The notes below the pieces were generated by a model. The model saw only the letters and a list, made by a program, of their open reading frames with translations, did no database searches and had not been told where the DNA came from. The translations under genes were made by a program, and so were the position numbers. Below are positions 1-8,219 of a stretch of DNA of 64,000 bases, piece by piece. The DNA is from Bradyrhizobium sp. Rc3b (GTDB lineage Bacteria > Pseudomonadota > Alphaproteobacteria > Rhizobiales > Xanthobacteraceae): contig NZ_FOUS01000006.1 of NCBI RefSeq assembly GCF_900114915.1, positions 124,001 through 188,000 on the forward strand, in the 5' to 3' direction. Numbering within the stretch: the stretch's first letter is position 1; every line of letters begins with the position of its first letter.

Positions 1-160
1 TCGCGCAGAGCAGCGACATCGAACGGAACCGCGCCAGCCGGCGCAGCGTCGTCCGCTCGTCATCGTTTCGCGCCGCAGATGGTCCGCGCATTTCAGATCC
101 TCGTCATCGGCATTGGCGCCGATCCACAACCGGGTGGGAGAATGTCGTGCGATCCCGACA
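1..160. other. Window edge, no gene recognised
   Basis: I read both strands and found no convincing coding segment. Short open stretches exist on the minus strand but carry no motif that I recognise. The piece may be the 3' flank of the secreted protein gene that ends at 161, or the edge of a gene outside the window. Confidence 0.4.
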
Positions 161-910
161 TCAGAACTGGCCGGGCGGCAGCTTGAAAATGTCGGGGCTC
201 TTGGCGTCGGCCACGTAGAACAGCAGCAGGCTGGTCGGCGTCAGCACACGCTGGTTGTTCTCCTTGTTCTCGAACGTGCCCTGGAGCAGCAGGATGACCG
301 AGCGATCCTTGGCGTCGCTGCCGCGGAACATCACGATGCCGCCGGCGACGGGCATGTTGACGGCGATGGAGTCTGGCTTGAAGCCTTCGCCCATGAAATG
401 GGCGCGCAGGATGTTGGCGTTGGAGAACAGCTTCTCCGGCGTGATCGCCGCGTCAGTCCCCTTCGACCAGACCGCGCCGACCTGGATCAGCGACTTCGAC
501 TTGTAGCCGAACACGTAGGAGAGCTCGGCGGTGCCGCCGTTCGGCAGCAACTCCGGAACGGACAGCAGAATGCTGTGCGTCAGCTCGGACGCGTTGTCCT
601 GCGCCTTGATGGCGTCGGGCTTGGCGTTGAAATCCTTCGTCATCGCCGCGCGCACATCGGCCTCGTTCATGCCGAACTTGGCGGAGCGGAAACCATCGAT
701 CGCCTTGATCTTGTCGTCCGCGGCCGGTGTCTCGGCTGAATTCGCCCCGGCGGCGACGGACGTGCCGGCTGCAGCGGGAGCGCCGGCCGCGGCGGCCTTG
801 GGTGCCGGCGCAGCCTTCTGCTTCGGTACGGCGCCCTGGGCCGCGAGCGGTCCGGCTGCAATGGAGGTGAGCAGGCCGACGACGGCCGGAATGAGATAGA
901 TTTTGCGCAT
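161..910 (-). CDS. Secreted protein of unknown function, Ala/Pro-rich N-terminus
   Basis: The 249-residue product starts with a clear Sec signal peptide: MRK, a hydrophobic core, and an AQG cleavage region near residue 25. An Ala/Pro/Gly-rich low-complexity linker follows to about residue 65, then a compact domain of about 180 residues. The domain opens with a phrase of the type 'FRSAKFGMNEADVRAAM', which resembles the start of small periplasmic domains that sense or scaffold. The C-terminal half is beta-rich. There are no cysteines, no catalytic motif and no transmembrane helix after the signal. It is likely periplasmic or tethered to the envelope. It stands alone on the minus strand, divergent from the binding protein/kinase pair. 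I do not recognise a characterised family. Confidence 0.75.
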   Translation of the reverse strand: MRKIYLIPAVVGLLTSIAAGPLAAQGAVPKQKAAPAPKAAAAGAPAAAGTSVAAGANSAETPAADDKIKAIDGFRSAKFGMNEADVRAAMTKDFNAKPDAIKAQDNASELTHSILLSVPELLPNGGTAELSYVFGYKSKSLIQVGAVWSKGTDAAITPEKLFSNANILRAHFMGEGFKPDSIAVNMPVAGGIVMFRGSDAKDRSVILLLQGTFENKENNQRVLTPTSLLLFYVADAKSPDIFKLPPGQF

Positions 911-1064
911 CGAAACCTTCGAAAAAACTGAAACAACGCTTCAAAAATCGGCAGCTGCGAAATCACCTTCCGCGAACCGTCGTCGCAACCGAGACGGAAA
1001 ATGTTGCAACGCGACAAGGCGTTACAGGGCGTCACGAAGGAGACAGCGCTCGAAACAGCGACTC

Positions 1065-1100
1065 TTTGGCAGCGTAGGAATACGGTATCGGGCTGCCAAA
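1065..1100. promoter_or_regulatory. Nested palindrome upstream of the binding-protein/kinase pair
   Basis: The arms TTTGGCAGC (1065-1073) and GCTGCCAAA (1092-1100) match perfectly across an 18-nt spacer. The spacer holds a smaller dyad, ATAC-G-GTAT (1080-1088). It lies about 100 bp before the start of the binding-protein gene in a region without genes. This could be an operator or the stem of a leader RNA. The regulator is unknown. Confidence 0.4.
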
Positions 1101-1202
1101 CGCTGCGAATGAGCATTCATAAGCGCATTTTTTCATCAATTGTGGATGCCGGCCGTTCGCGCTAAGCATCCGCTCCGGGGCAAGCATCATGCAAAGAGTT
1201 TC

Positions 1203-2234
1203 ATGACCGAACGGCCTTCCGCTCTCGCGGTCGATCGCCGCGGGTTCATTCGCCTTGCGGGCGCAACTGCCGCGGGATGGGTCGCGCTCGGCGCAACGTC
1301 GGATCGCGTGCGGATCGTCGCATCGTTGACCGCATTGCCGCTCGACGACGAACTGACCCGGCGGAGCCTGATCGACAGCACGACCTCCCGCCTCGGTGGC
1401 CTCGTCGCCGGCTTGAGGCAGCGCGGCTGGGTCGAAGGCGTCAACTTTCGCCTTGAGCTCCGTTCGACCTTCGGCGGACCGGACCGGCTGAAGGCCGCGA
1501 TTCAGGAATTGCTGGAGCTGGAGCCGGACGTGATCCTGACGGGGTCGACGGTCGAAACCGCGGCGGTCCTTGCCGCCACCAGGACCATCCCGATCGTCTT
1601 CGCGACCGCCAACGATCCCGTCGGCAATGGCTTCGTCGAAAGCCTTGCACATCCCGGCGGCAACGTTACCGGCTTCACCAACAGCACCGCCGAGATGGGC
1701 GGCAAATGGCTGCAGCTGATCCGTGAAGCCGTGCCCGACCTCGCGCGCGTCGGTATCCTGTTCAACCCGGCGACCACCCCTCGCGGCGGGCGTTTCTTCC
1801 TCGACTCGATCGAGCAAGAGGCGGCCGGGTCCGGACTGTCCGCAATCCCCGCCCCCGTCAACACGCCGACGGACATCGACGAAGCCGTCAAGCCCTTCTC
1901 CGAGCCGCCCAAGGCGGCGTTGATTGCGCTGGTCGACAGCTTCCTGGTCGTCAACCGGAAGGCGGTCGTTGAGGCGGCCGCCAAGTATCGCGTGCCCACG
2001 GTCTATCCATTCCATTACTTCATGGACGCCGGCGGATTGATGAGCTACGGGCCGACGCTGGAAGTGCGCTCGGCCGACTATGTCGATCTCATCCTGCGCG
2101 GCACCAAGGCCGGCGACCTGCCGGTGCAATCGCCGCGGAAATACGAGCTGCTGATCAACCGCACGGTCGCCCGCACGCTGGGATTGACCATACCATTCAC
2201 GCTGCTCGCGCGCGCCGACGAGATCCGCGAGTGA
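1203..2234 (+). CDS. Periplasmic binding protein, ABC_sub_bind (TrpX-like) family, orphan
   Basis: A 343-residue protein of the ABC_sub_bind family (two-lobed periplasmic binding fold). Family-typical stretches are 'LVAGLRQRGWVEGVNF', 'DVILTGSTVETAAVLAATRTIPIVF' (two phrases, together about residues 100-125) and the GGNVTGFT segment. The N-terminus has a twin-arginine-like DRRGFIRLAGA leader, so export by Tat is possible. I chose ATG 1203 because an upstream in-frame TTG at 1140 would add a charged, non-leader extension. No permease or ATPase gene is nearby. Instead the stop overlaps the GTG start of a hybrid histidine kinase by 4 bp (GTGA). That context suggests a ligand-presenting partner of the kinase, like TorT with TorS, and not a transporter subunit. 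The ligand is unknown. Confidence 0.85.
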   Translation: MTERPSALAVDRRGFIRLAGATAAGWVALGATSDRVRIVASLTALPLDDELTRRSLIDSTTSRLGGLVAGLRQRGWVEGVNFRLELRSTFGGPDRLKAAIQELLELEPDVILTGSTVETAAVLAATRTIPIVFATANDPVGNGFVESLAHPGGNVTGFTNSTAEMGGKWLQLIREAVPDLARVGILFNPATTPRGGRFFLDSIEQEAAGSGLSAIPAPVNTPTDIDEAVKPFSEPPKAALIALVDSFLVVNRKAVVEAAAKYRVPTVYPFHYFMDAGGLMSYGPTLEVRSADYVDLILRGTKAGDLPVQSPRKYELLINRTVARTLGLTIPFTLLARADEIRE

Positions 2235-4924
2235 ACGAAACGGTCGACCAGGGACATTTGCGAACGCCTCCCGGCCGGCTGTTCCGCAAATATCTCTACT
2301 CGATCGTCGCCCTCGCCTTTGCCGCGCTCGCCATCAACACCGGCTTCGACGTCTGGTTCTCCTATCGCGAGCAGAAGCAGCTTCTGGCGGCGACCCAGCG
2401 CGAGCAGGCGGCGTCCGCTGCGATTCAGATCGGCCAATTCATCGGCCAGATCGAAAACCAGATCAGATGGCTCTCGCGCCTGCCGCCGGAGCTGTCGACC
2501 AATGAAGACGAGCGCCTGAACGCCATCCGTCTCCTGCGCCTCTCTCCGGCGATCGCGGAAATCGCCGAGCTCGACTCGCACGGGCTTGAACAGATGCGCG
2601 TGTCCCGCCGTGTGGCGGACAGGATCGGCAGTAAAGCCGACCTCTCCGCCTCGCCCGCCTTTCGCGGTGCCAATGAAAGCCGAGCCTATTACGGGCCGGT
2701 CTACTTCTTCGGCGACACCGAACCCTTCATGACGCTCGCCACCCGCGGAACTGGCCGCAATCCCAATGTGATCGTCGCCGAGGTCAATCTGCGTTTCATC
2801 TGGGACCTCGTCGCCGGGATCAGGGTCGGCAACACCGGCAAGGCCTACGTGGTGGACCGCACGGGAGTCCTGATCGCGCATCCCGATTTGTGGCGGGCCC
2901 TGCAGCGCAGCGATCTCTCCGGCTATGCCGACGTCCGCGCCGCGCTCGACGGCGTGGGGCCGCCCTCCGGCGGCCTGGTCAAGGAGGACCTGTCCGGTCA
3001 GCGCGTGCTGTCGACCTATGCAACGGTCCCCTCGCTCGGCCTGCTGGTGTTCGTCGAGCTGCCGCTCAGCGAAGCCTATGCGCCGATCTACGCGTCGATT
3101 GGCCGTTCCACCTTTCTCCTCGTCGTCCTGCTGGCCGGTGCGGTGCTGGTCTCTCTCTTTCTCAGCCGGCGCATGACGGGGCCGATCCAGCTCCTGACGC
3201 AGGGCGCACGGCGGATCGGGAGCGGCGATCTCGGCCTGCGGCTCGCGATCAAGACCGGTGACGAGCTGGAAGCGCTCGGCGACCAGTTCAACCGGATGGC
3301 CGCGCATCTGCGCGATTCCTACGCGACGCTGGAGCGCAAGGTGATCGAGCGCACCTCCGAGCTGGAGAAAGCGCGCGATCAGGCCCTTGCCGAGCACGAT
3401 GCCGCCGAACGCGCGCGTAGCGCGGCGGTGGCGGCCAATGAGACCAAATCGCGCTTCCTCGCCGTCGTCAGCCACGAACTGCGCACGCCGCTGAACGGCG
3501 TCATGGGCGTGCTGCAGCTGCTCGACGACGGCAAACTGGGCGAGGCGCAGCGGCGCCACCTCACGACTGCGGCCGCATCGGGTGAGACGCTGATCGCGCT
3601 GGTCGATGCCATCCTGGAATATGCGCGCCTGGAGGCCAGCGCCGAAACCCTGGAGCCGCGTAATTTCCGCCTCGACCAGCTGATCGAAACGGCCGCCGAC
3701 CTGATGCGGCCCCAGGCCTTCGGCAAGGGACTGACCTTCGACCTTGCCTGCGATGCCTCGGTCAGGACCTCGGTGCACGGCGATCCTGTCAGGCTCAATC
3801 GCATCCTGCTCAATTTGATCGGCAACGCCATCAAGTTCACGCCGTCAGGCGCGGTCGCCGTCAACGCAGCGGCCGAGCGCCGTGACGGTCATGTCCTGCT
3901 GCGCGTGACCGTTCGCGACACCGGCATCGGCATCGCCCCCGACATGCATGAGCGGATTTTTGAGGATTTCGTCCAGGCGGACGACAGCATTGCGCGGCGG
4001 TTCGGCGGCACCGGCCTCGGACTTGCAATCGCGCGGCGCCTCAGCCGTTTGATGCGCGGCGAACTGACGGTGGAGAGCACGCCGGGCGCGGGCAGCACGT
4101 TCACACTCGAAGTACCGCTCGATCCGGCCGCCAGCGGCATCGCCCAAGGTGCAGTACAGCCGCCAGCGCGGCGGCTTCGCGTGCTGCTGGTCGACGACGA
4201 CCCCGTCAATTGCGAGGTCGGCGAAGCCATGCTGAACCGGCTCGGTCATCATGCCACGATCGCCAGAAACGGCGCCTCGGCCACAGAGCTTGCCCGCGAT
4301 CAGGCGTTCGACGTCATCCTGATGGACCTGCACATGCCCGACATGGACGGCGTGGAGGCGGCATCGCGGATCGGCAAGCTCGGCCTGCCGAGAATGCCGC
4401 GCATCATCGCCGTCACCGCCGACGTGTCCTCCAGCGCGCGCGAACGGCTCGCCGAGGCAGGCATTGTCCAACTCGTCAGCAAGCCGATCCTGATCAACGC
4501 GCTGCGCGAGGCGATCGAGGACGACCCGGAGGTGGAGCCGGCCGCGGCGCAACTCGCTGCAGGTGCGTTGATCGACCGGCATTTCCTCGACGACCAGAAA
4601 GAACTCCTGGGCGCGACCCAAATCGCGAAACTCAACCAGCTTCTCCAGCAGACGAGCGAGCAACTGATCGGCGATATCGTCAAGGCCGCGGACATTGGCG
4701 ATCACGAGAAGCTCGCGCGGTCCGCCCATCAGCTCGGCAGCGCCGCGAGCGCGCTCGGCCTCGTTAGCATGTTCGAGCGCTGCCGCGAGATCGAGCTGGC
4801 GGCAGCCACGATGTCTCCACCCGAGTGCCAGAGTGCCGCGCGTGAGCTCGCTGCGCTGCGAGCAGCCTCGATGAGCGCGCTCGACGATCTGCTCGGGCCC
4901 GCCGAGCAGCGGTCGGTCAGCTAG
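2231..4924 (+). CDS. Hybrid sensor histidine kinase with REC and Hpt domains (TorS-like layout)
   Basis: An 897-residue inner-membrane kinase. Seen in order: transmembrane helix about 21-43; periplasmic Cache-like sensor about 45-285; second helix about 292-312; HAMP about 313-365; coiled coil 366-405; HisKA with SHELRTPLNG (phospho-acceptor His415); HATPase_c with N box NLIGNAIKFTP (528-538), DTGIGIAP (563-570) and FGGTGLGLAI (591-600); REC with the DDD acidic pocket at 655-657, Asp699 in MDLHMPDMDG and Lys751 in SKP; and a C-terminal Hpt with His833 in SAHQLGSAAS. A four-step His-Asp-His phosphorelay is expected. No separate response regulator is in the window, so the output is unknown. The GTG start overlaps the stop of the binding-protein gene, which implies coupled translation and stoichiometric production. 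Confidence 0.93.
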   Translation: MNETVDQGHLRTPPGRLFRKYLYSIVALAFAALAINTGFDVWFSYREQKQLLAATQREQAASAAIQIGQFIGQIENQIRWLSRLPPELSTNEDERLNAIRLLRLSPAIAEIAELDSHGLEQMRVSRRVADRIGSKADLSASPAFRGANESRAYYGPVYFFGDTEPFMTLATRGTGRNPNVIVAEVNLRFIWDLVAGIRVGNTGKAYVVDRTGVLIAHPDLWRALQRSDLSGYADVRAALDGVGPPSGGLVKEDLSGQRVLSTYATVPSLGLLVFVELPLSEAYAPIYASIGRSTFLLVVLLAGAVLVSLFLSRRMTGPIQLLTQGARRIGSGDLGLRLAIKTGDELEALGDQFNRMAAHLRDSYATLERKVIERTSELEKARDQALAEHDAAERARSAAVAANETKSRFLAVVSHELRTPLNGVMGVLQLLDDGKLGEAQRRHLTTAAASGETLIALVDAILEYARLEASAETLEPRNFRLDQLIETAADLMRPQAFGKGLTFDLACDASVRTSVHGDPVRLNRILLNLIGNAIKFTPSGAVAVNAAAERRDGHVLLRVTVRDTGIGIAPDMHERIFEDFVQADDSIARRFGGTGLGLAIARRLSRLMRGELTVESTPGAGSTFTLEVPLDPAASGIAQGAVQPPARRLRVLLVDDDPVNCEVGEAMLNRLGHHATIARNGASATELARDQAFDVILMDLHMPDMDGVEAASRIGKLGLPRMPRIIAVTADVSSSARERLAEAGIVQLVSKPILINALREAIEDDPEVEPAAAQLAAGALIDRHFLDDQKELLGATQIAKLNQLLQQTSEQLIGDIVKAADIGDHEKLARSAHQLGSAASALGLVSMFERCREIELAAATMSPPECQSAARELAALRAASMSALDDLLGPAEQRSVS

Positions 4925-4928
4925 AATT

Positions 4929-4962
4929 GCTCAGGTCGAGCTCTTCGCGTTTGACCCTGAGC
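4929..4962 (+). terminator. Weak hairpin after the kinase gene
   Basis: The arms GCTCAGG (4929-4935) and CCTGAGC (4956-4962) pair perfectly across a 20-nt loop, 5 bp after the kinase stop. There is no U-tract. It may be a Rho-dependent or processed 3' end. Confidence 0.3.
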
Positions 4963-5143
4963 AGACCAAGACGGCTGAAATCGCACATTGACGTCTGCGA
5001 GTCCCCGGCGTTGAATGGTGTTTTCGATGTGGCGGAGGAGCTGCGGCGTCCCGTCGCCCGACAAGCGATCGGTTAGCCGCTCCTGATCTTCGCCTTCGGG
5101 AAGTACAGTTTGGCTTCACCGACGCGCTGGGAGGTCGAGAGCC

Positions 5144-6103
5144 ATGAGATTTCCAACTGCTCTATGGGTGTTCTCGTTGGCATTGCTCACCGCGTCGGGG
5201 GCGCGTGCGCAAATCCAGGAGGGCCCGCCAGCATGGGCCTACCCGGTCAACCCGCCCAATTTTCAACGCACGCCAGACGATGGCACGATCAGGCACGTTC
5301 CTGACAGCGCCGCCGGTTTTACGCTCACGCAAGTGCGCGATCTGTTCGCCGCGCCCGACTGGCATCCGGACGATCATCCACCAATGCCAGACATCGTGGT
5401 GAGGGGGAGAAAGCCAGAGGTGTTCGCGTGCGGCGTCTGCCACCGGACAGACGGACCGGGCGGTCCTGAGAATGCCAGCCTATTTGGCCTCTCCGCGGAA
5501 TACATCATTCAGCAAACGGCGGAGTTCAAGACGGGCCTGCGCACGAACTCCGCGCCTCGCGTCGCCACCGACCTGATGATCAAGTTGTCCAAAGCGGTGA
5601 CAGATCAAGAACTCGCAGAGGCGGCAGCCTACTTCGCCTCCATCAAGCCGAGATCGAATATTGTCGTCGTTGAGGCCGAGGCGGTGCCAAAAACACAGGT
5701 GAGAGACCTGTTTCTGGCTCCGCTGGACGGCGCCGAGAAAGAGCCCATCGGCCAGCGCATCATCGAGATACCGGAAAACGTTGAACACTTTGTCAGCCGG
5801 GACTCGCGCGCTCGTTTCATCGCCTACGTCCCGGTAGGCAGCATTCAGAAAGGACGGACGCTGGCAACGAACAGCGATCCGCGCGTCCAGTGCGGGACCT
5901 GTCACGGTGCTGACCTCAACGGGACTGCCACCGCGCCGGGGCTTGCGTCCCGTTCGCCCACCTACATGTTCCGGCAGCTCTATGACTTCAAATCGGGCGC
6001 GCGGAAGGGCGCCAATAGCGAACTCATGAAACCGGTTGTCGAGAATCTCAGCGTCGACGACATGATCGCGCTGGTCGCCTTTTCAGCGTCGCTCAAGCAA
6101 TAA
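5144..6103 (+). CDS. Periplasmic diheme cytochrome c
   Basis: A 319-residue protein with a Sec signal peptide (about 1-22, cleavage after RAQ). It has two CxxCH haem sites: CGVCH at 96-100 and CGTCH at 250-254. Each sits in a class I cytochrome c domain; 'NGTATAPGLASRSPTYMFRQ' after the second site is typical of the cytochrome c4/c553-like fold. The domains are joined by a long linker containing 'IGQRIIEIPENVEHFVSRDS', which suggests a specialised subunit. It is expected to carry electrons in the periplasm. No oxidase or dehydrogenase partner is adjacent, so the redox partner cannot be inferred. It is transcribed toward a strong hairpin and converges on the next gene. Confidence 0.85.
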   Translation: MRFPTALWVFSLALLTASGARAQIQEGPPAWAYPVNPPNFQRTPDDGTIRHVPDSAAGFTLTQVRDLFAAPDWHPDDHPPMPDIVVRGRKPEVFACGVCHRTDGPGGPENASLFGLSAEYIIQQTAEFKTGLRTNSAPRVATDLMIKLSKAVTDQELAEAAAYFASIKPRSNIVVVEAEAVPKTQVRDLFLAPLDGAEKEPIGQRIIEIPENVEHFVSRDSRARFIAYVPVGSIQKGRTLATNSDPRVQCGTCHGADLNGTATAPGLASRSPTYMFRQLYDFKSGARKGANSELMKPVVENLSVDDMIALVAFSASLKQ

Positions 6104-6170
6104 CATTCTTCGGGGGCTGTGCAGAATGGGCCAGCCGGCGCGCTTGGCGCGGTCGGTTCTTCGGCAGGTC

Positions 6171-6200
6171 GCCCGGCCGGCAATCTGCCGCCGGCCGGGC
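6171..6200. terminator. Bidirectional hairpin between convergent genes
   Basis: A perfect 11-bp GC stem: GCCCGGCCGGC (6171-6181), an 8-nt loop, and GCCGGCCGGGC (6190-6200). It sits between the stop of the cytochrome gene and the 3' end of the opposing gene. There is no U-run on either side. Confidence 0.6.
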
Positions 6201-6242
6201 TAACGCGCCCAACTTCCTTTGCGGCCTGTGACCATTGCGCTG

Positions 6243-6719
6243 TCACGAACCGGACGTTTTAACGACGAGCTTTATGTTCAGCAGGTTGACGCCTTTGAAC
6301 GGGTTCGGCGCGCTTTCGATCGTTCCCGTACCCGTGGCGTTCGCATAGGCACCTGTGCCCGACAAGATTGTGTATTCGCCCGTTGATTTGCCGTCCTTGG
6401 CCGAACCGGTGTAGCGCGCGGTAATCGAGCCTTCCTCGAACGTGTACGTGCTGTAGCCGAAGAAGGGGCCCGATCCTTTGAGCAAGTCCGAAGTATTGAC
6501 GAACTCTTTCACTCCGATACGGCCATCGGTGAAGACAGCGACCCCAAAGAATTTCCCAGACACAACCGTCTGTCCTTCGACGTTTGCGGCCTCTATGACC
6601 TTGAGGTCGATCGGCTTCGTGATCAGCTTGAACTCGAGCACCCGCTCACCGGCCACGGCTGTTGACGCCGCGACGGCCAATGCCACGCCAGAAAGGAAAA
6701 AGGCGAGAGACTTCCGCAT
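6243..6719 (-). CDS. Small secreted protein, allene-oxide-cyclase/dirigent-like barrel
   Basis: 158 residues. Residues 1-23 form a Sec signal peptide ending in AVAG. The mature part is beta-rich and ends with the phrase 'ILSGTGAYANATGTGTIE', typical of small secreted proteins of the allene oxide cyclase/dirigent barrel type (a fold-level resemblance from memory). An earlier 'GVAVFTDGRIG' segment fits the same pattern. There are no cysteines and no evident catalytic residues. The reading frame has a purine-rich ribosome site (AGGAGGAAGC) directly before the ATG. The function in bacteria is unknown; it could be a periplasmic binding or scaffolding protein. It stands alone. Confidence 0.7.
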   Translation of the reverse strand: MRKSLAFFLSGVALAVAASTAVAGERVLEFKLITKPIDLKVIEAANVEGQTVVSGKFFGVAVFTDGRIGVKEFVNTSDLLKGSGPFFGYSTYTFEEGSITARYTGSAKDGKSTGEYTILSGTGAYANATGTGTIESAPNPFKGVNLLNIKLVVKTSGS

Positions 6720-7177
6720 AGCTTCCTCCTGCGCTTGTTGAAATCAAGTCGAGAAGTGTGAGCTACTCATCGTGCCCGGCTCTTCGCGGGGGCACGGAAG
6801 AGAGCCCTCGGAACGCCCTGACAGCGGCTGAACTCTCTCTGTCCTGAGGCGCGAAGTCGGGACGCAAATATGAGTCCGAGGCACGGGAAGAAAGTTCAAC
6901 TTTCCGGTCTGGTATAATCGTATCCAGCCACTGCGCGACTCTCAGCAAAGGCACAATCATGATGGCCATTGCTGGTCGCCGGACTTCATCCAATCGTTCG
7001 CGGGAGAGCAATTCCGAGGAATCACTGTCAGCAACGTTGACAATAGGAGCACCCTTGCCGCTCACCCTTTCAAAGGCAAATGCCCTGAGTGTCCGCCGTG
7101 TAGCTCGCCTTCTTGACTCATCGCGATAGATCGCTGCGAGCCGTTGCCGGGCAGAGTCATGGCTTCCCGACCCAGCC
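6720..7177. other. Gap without a convincing gene
   Basis: A minus-strand open frame runs 7215-6763 (150 codons), but its product is Arg/Ser-rich, has no recognisable domain and overlaps the end of the LysR gene. The base composition is visibly less GC-biased than in neighbouring genes. I read this as non-coding or decayed sequence. Confidence 0.5.
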
Positions 7178-8089
7178 TCAGCCCGCCTGCGCGCCGGCTT
7201 CTTCATCGCGCCCAAACCGCTCGACGAGAAAGTCGATGAACAGCCGCACCTTCACCGACAAATGCCGCGTCGGCGGATAGACCGCATAGAGCGCGAGCGG
7301 CGGCGCGAAATAGTCTTGCAGGACGGCGCGCAGCTTGCCTGTCCGCAACGCGTCAGCGGCGATGAACTCCGGCAGCAGCGCCAGCCCCCTGCCCTTGATC
7401 GCGACGTCGCGCAGCACCTCGGCATTGTTGACGCAGAGCGACCAGGCCGGCTGGATCCAGTGATCGCCATCCGCGCCGGTAAGCTTCCACTGATTGCCGG
7501 TGAGCAGGAAGCCGTATGTCAGCGAGGCGTGCTCGCGCAGATCCTGCGGGTGCTTTGGCGTGCCGTGACGTGCGAGATAATCCGGCGAAGCGCAGATCAT
7601 GCGCGCCACCGGCGTGATTTTCCGCGCGATCAAGCTCGAAGATTCCAGTTCCGCGATCCGCAAGGTCACGTCAAAACCGTCCTGGACGGGATCGAGCAGA
7701 TCGTCGCTGAGCACGATCTGGAGCTGAAGCTCGCCATAGCGCGCCATGAAATCGGCCAGCACCGGCCCGAGCCGCATCGTGCCGAACGACATCGGCGCGT
7801 TGACGCGGAGTAGGCCGCGCGGCGCCGACTGGGCCTGCGTCACCGCCTGGTCGGCGGCCTCGATCTCCGAGAGGATGACGAGTGCGCGCTCGAAATAGCG
7901 CTGGCCGTTCTCGGTCGGGCTGGCATGCCGCGTGGTCCGGTTCGGGAGCTGCACGCCGAGGCTCTCCTCTAAGTCGGCGACATATTTGCTGATCGCCGAA
8001 CGCGACAGCCGCAACTGCCGGCCCGCTTCGGCAAAACTGCCGCTTTCGACCACTTTCACGAAGGCCCGGAGGCTGGCGACCTTATCCAA
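7178..8089 (-). CDS. LysR-family transcriptional regulator
   Basis: 303 residues with the standard LTTR layout: N-terminal winged HTH (about 1-60, 'GSFAEAGRQLRLSRSAISKY'), a linker helix, and a two-lobed effector domain (about 90-295). It belongs to the CrgA/PA-type subgroup with the 'RTTRHASPTENGQRYFERA' wing. It is divergent from the VOC dioxygenase/hydrolase pair, with 130 bp between start codons that carry two operator-like dyads, so it probably controls that pair and itself. The inducer may be a quinone or aromatic compound, by analogy with MhqO/MhqD systems (Bacillus uses a MarR-type regulator for those). The C-terminal tail beyond residue 297 is short and non-conserved. Confidence 0.92.
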   Translation of the reverse strand: MDKVASLRAFVKVVESGSFAEAGRQLRLSRSAISKYVADLEESLGVQLPNRTTRHASPTENGQRYFERALVILSEIEAADQAVTQAQSAPRGLLRVNAPMSFGTMRLGPVLADFMARYGELQLQIVLSDDLLDPVQDGFDVTLRIAELESSSLIARKITPVARMICASPDYLARHGTPKHPQDLREHASLTYGFLLTGNQWKLTGADGDHWIQPAWSLCVNNAEVLRDVAIKGRGLALLPEFIAADALRTGKLRAVLQDYFAPPLALYAVYPPTRHLSVKVRLFIDFLVERFGRDEEAGAQAG

Positions 8090-8103
8090 GGGCCGGCCCC
8101 GGT

Positions 8104-8159
8104 GATTGTTTCCAAATCATAGACATAGCCGTCATATTTGCATGGATTGTCTCCAATCC
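8104..8159. promoter_or_regulatory. Two operator-like dyads between the LysR gene and the VOC gene
   Basis: Site 1 is GATTGTTTCCAAATC (8104-8118). Site 2 is GGATTGTCTCCAATCC (8144-8159), a perfect dyad with 6-bp arms and a 4-nt spacer. The two sites share GATTGT-Y-TCCAA in the same orientation, 41 bp apart, close to four helical turns. This geometry fits a LysR tetramer binding two sites. Confidence 0.5.
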
Positions 8160-8219
8160 AAAGCGGAACGATATTTCCGGCCAGAGCAAGACGCTCCCCG
8201 AACACTCTGGAGGACGACA

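Noticed and set aside
6763..7215. Minus-strand open frame of 150 codons
   Set aside because: It overlaps the LysR gene, has Arg/Ser-rich non-domain sequence and no credible ribosome site.
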